Shown piece by piece: positions 61,840-64,000 of a DNA stretch of 64,000 bases. A program made the position numbers and the translations under genes. The stretch is taken from contig NC_133122.1 in assembly GCF_033568475.1 (NCBI RefSeq), forward strand, positions 152,100,861-152,164,860, read 5' to 3'. How positions within the stretch are numbered: the stretch's first letter is position 1; the number at the start of each line of letters is the position of its first letter. The notes below the pieces were generated by a model. That model saw nothing but the letters and a program-made list of their open reading frames with translations, made no database searches and had not been told where the DNA came from. Source of the stretch: Henckelia pumila. Lineage: Eukaryota > Streptophyta > Magnoliopsida > Lamiales > Gesneriaceae.

Positions 61840-62589
61840 ATTTCTATTATCTGGTCAGAATTTCTGTATAAATGCAAGTAAAATTATGATGAATAAAAGG
61901 AAAATAGAAAAAAAAATTCTTTCGATTAATATTTTTGAATACATGGAATGTGGAAATTTAGTTTACATGTGATTTTCGTGCTTGGGTATGGAACACTTTT
62001 CATTAATTTTAATAACAAGGGTGTATTATTTGGTGTTCTGCATACATCCCAGTCATTGTTACTTTGTTACTATATCAAATAAATTCGTATTGCCTCTAAT
62101 TTTGATTGTTATTTAATGCATAAAGTAATGAGGTTGCAACTAGGAATGTAGTTTGTTCAACCATTATAATTTGTTCAACCATTTATTTTTAGCAACTTGT
62201 GGCTTGAATTTTGTAATTCGTAGTTCATGTTCTTTGCTGCCAAATATGTGTTTGATTTTATTTTTCATTTTAATCTATTCATATTTGTTTTTATTTTTAA
62301 TAATTTACAGTATGGAGATACAAATTAAAGAAAAAGAGATTGTTGCGGCTTTTATGAAAGCTTGGGACGCTAACATGTGCTGAAGAAAGGAATCAAAGCT
62401 TTTCGAGATTAACGCATAGTTTTTTTCCTAGTGTTCATTAATTTAGAATGTAATTATTTTTATATTTGAATGATTTATAATATTGGAAGACTCTATATTA
62501 AATTTTATTTTATAAATTTTTGAATTTTGAGCGACTTATAATATTGAAAATTTGTGAATTAATTTTTTTTTTGTTTTTTATTTGAACAA
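61840..62589 (+). other. Remaining interior of the CACTA element
   Basis: AT-rich. A short frame at 62312-62383 follows an ACAG acceptor-like site and could be one more captured exon of unknown origin. No other gene is recognised. Confidence 0.4.
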
Positions 62590-63003
62590 AGACAACGCTT
62601 TTTAAAGTGTTGTCTTTACCAGAAAAGACAACGCTTTTTTGAAGCGTTGTCTTTTCAAGATACAACGACACTTAAAAGCATTGTCTTTTCCAAAAACGAC
62701 AACGCTTTTTATAAAAGACAACGCTTAAAAAGCATTGTCATTTTTAGATACTACAACGCTTTTTAAGCGTTGTTATTTCACTTAAAAAGCGTTGTCTTTT
62801 CCAGAAACGACAACGCTTTTTATAAAAGACAACTCTTAAAAAGCGTTGTCGTATCTAAAAACAACAACACTTTTTAAGCGTTGTCGTTTCTGGAAACGAC
62901 AACGCTTTTTCTGCGTTGTCTTTGAGCGTGGTCTTTTACAACACTGTCTACGACAACGCTTTTTCGGGGACATTAACAACGCGGAAAAAGCGTTGTCTTT
63001 GGC
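62590..63003. repeat. Right subterminal repeat array of the CACTA element
   Basis: More than a dozen copies of GACAACGCTTTTT or AAAAGCGTTGTC alternate in both orientations, forming many small hairpins. Confidence 0.9.
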
Positions 63004-63023
63004 CATTTTTCTTATAGTCCACC

Positions 63024-64000
63024 TGTTAGAAAATTAATTAGTTTTGATGTTTACAAAATTACAAAGCCTAAAAGAAGACAAAACTAATCAAGCAACTATA
63101 AAGCGCTAAACTGATATATGGAGCTAAACTATTTCACGCTCAATCACCGCGCTCAACTGGCTAAAGATGCATGCAAAACTGATTTCATCATCAGTTTACC
63201 CCTCACCAGTCAACTACCATGCCTTTTATGGATAAGTTCTTCCGTACTCTGACATTCTCTGCAGAATGAAGTGCCGCGATGCAAAGGGATATGTCGGCTC
63301 CAGAATTTGTTGTTAATAGTGACAAATCCAACGGGAATAATTCAAAACTCTATCTGAAGATTCAATTTGAATATTATGACCATTAACAATCCAAAGGGTA
63401 TAAATAGAGATCTTGATCGATCAAAGAGGTGCTTGCTCACGCTCTGAAAACTCTGTTATTTTACGAGGATACTCAAAGATTTTCACGCTCAAGATTTGAT
63501 CAAGGAACTCAAAGCACAAAACGCCGAAGTATTATTCTGATCATTGAAGGATCAATCTTTTGTGCTAAGGATTTCGAGTTGTATTCACTTTGTTCTATCA
63601 TCAGTCTAGGACTGAAACTGAAGTGTTGTACTAGAAGTTCTTGTTTAGGCAGTGTTAAGTCCTAAATTGGATCGGGATTTTGCAAATTACTTATAAAATT
63701 TAAAATCTTCTAGTGATATCCTTCCGAGACGGAAGAAGGGGTGACGTAGGAGTATTTGAAATCTTCAAACATCCATAAACATTTGCTTGCGTTATTTCAG
63801 TTTACCCTATATATTTGCACAACCTAAACTGATAAGCTTTTAGTGTTCAAATCTGTAATTTGACATATTTTCGCACACACTTTTGTTTGTCAAATTACAT
63901 CAGACATTAAGATAAATCTAGAACTCAGTCCCTAAACCGATCGAGTTCAATCGTTTCTTATTAAAAATGCTTGAAAGTATATTCACCCCCCTGTATACTT
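63024..64000 (+). mobile_element. Partial LTR of another copia-type element, cut by window end
   Basis: Starts TGTTAGAAAATTAATTAG and has a TATA box TATAAATA at 63399-63406. It runs to a TTCACCCCCCTGTATACTT stretch at the window end, which resembles the ends of long SIRE/Maximus-type LTRs. No internal domain is in view, so a solo LTR is equally possible. The frame at 63429-63665 lies in the LTR. Confidence 0.65.

Larger units (their letters stand above)
48509..63019 (+). mobile_element. Gene-capturing (Pack-type) CACTA transposon
   Basis: The left end reads CATTACAAGAAAAATG; the right end, inverted, reads GACTATAAGAAAAATG. They agree at 13 of 16 positions and fit the plant CACTA terminus CACTACAAGAAAAA. 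Both ends carry subterminal arrays of GACAACGCTTTT in both orientations, as CACTA transposase-binding repeats do. The 14.5 kb between holds no transposase but parts of at least three host genes on the + strand and a later 9.3 kb copia insertion. Without that insertion it would be about 5.2 kb. The 3 bp duplication is not clear: TCC at 48506-48508 recurs at 63018-63020 only if the last two terminal bases are lost. Confidence 0.72.

Overview
The window is nuclear DNA from a flowering plant, probably a eudicot. It is AT-rich, its genes carry many GT-AG introns, and Ty1/copia and Ty3/gypsy LTR retrotransposons, CACTA and hAT DNA transposons, MITEs and microsatellites fill most of the space. No species can be named from the sequence alone.

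Four host genes look intact. RFC3 (27227-32249, +, 11 exons, 354 codons) encodes the small clamp-loader subunit and has an E2F site just upstream. A two-exon GT47 exostosin-family glycosyltransferase (34665-36931, -) lies convergent to it. CBR1 (41443-44721, -, 9 exons, 281 codons) encodes NADH-cytochrome b5 reductase. A single-exon mini zinc finger gene (46557-46877, -) carries two ZF-HD domains instead of the usual one.

Layout. 1-8108: a gypsy-type element with a truncated 5' LTR, a decayed 4.1 kb interior and a complete 2.49 kb 3' LTR. 8109-10850: AT-rich repeats broken by an LTR-like fragment. 10900-24903: a Ty1/copia element whose RNase H region is split by a complete chromodomain-type Ty3/gypsy element (15414-23050, target duplication AAAAT). 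The copia element itself sits in a relic copy of RFC3 exon 7, and a relic of the GT47 gene follows at about 25196-25605. The relics keep the order and orientation of the intact RFC3-GT47 pair, so this pair seems once to have been duplicated. 26047-26881: a hAT-like element. 27-37 kb: RFC3 and GT47. 37.5-40.2 kb: a minisatellite bracketed by GGGTCGACCC palindrome clusters. 41-47 kb: CBR1, unclassified repeats, the mini zinc finger gene and a Stowaway-like MITE.

48509-63019 is the most unusual part: a probable 14.5 kb non-autonomous CACTA transposon of the gene-capturing (Pack) kind. Its subterminal GACAACGC repeats enclose the 5' part of a nucleoplasmin-type FKBP gene (exons 1-5 or 6), an exon of a gibberellin 2-oxidase and a WD40 exon resembling HOS15. 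All are on the + strand, keep intron borders and carry stops. A complete 9.3 kb Ty1/copia element (50070-59401, -, target duplication ACTAC) later entered the second captured FKBP intron. The window ends in the first 977 bases of another LTR (63024 onward), abutting the CACTA end.

The coding and element calls rest on reading the translated sequence and splice sites by eye. No database search was possible.
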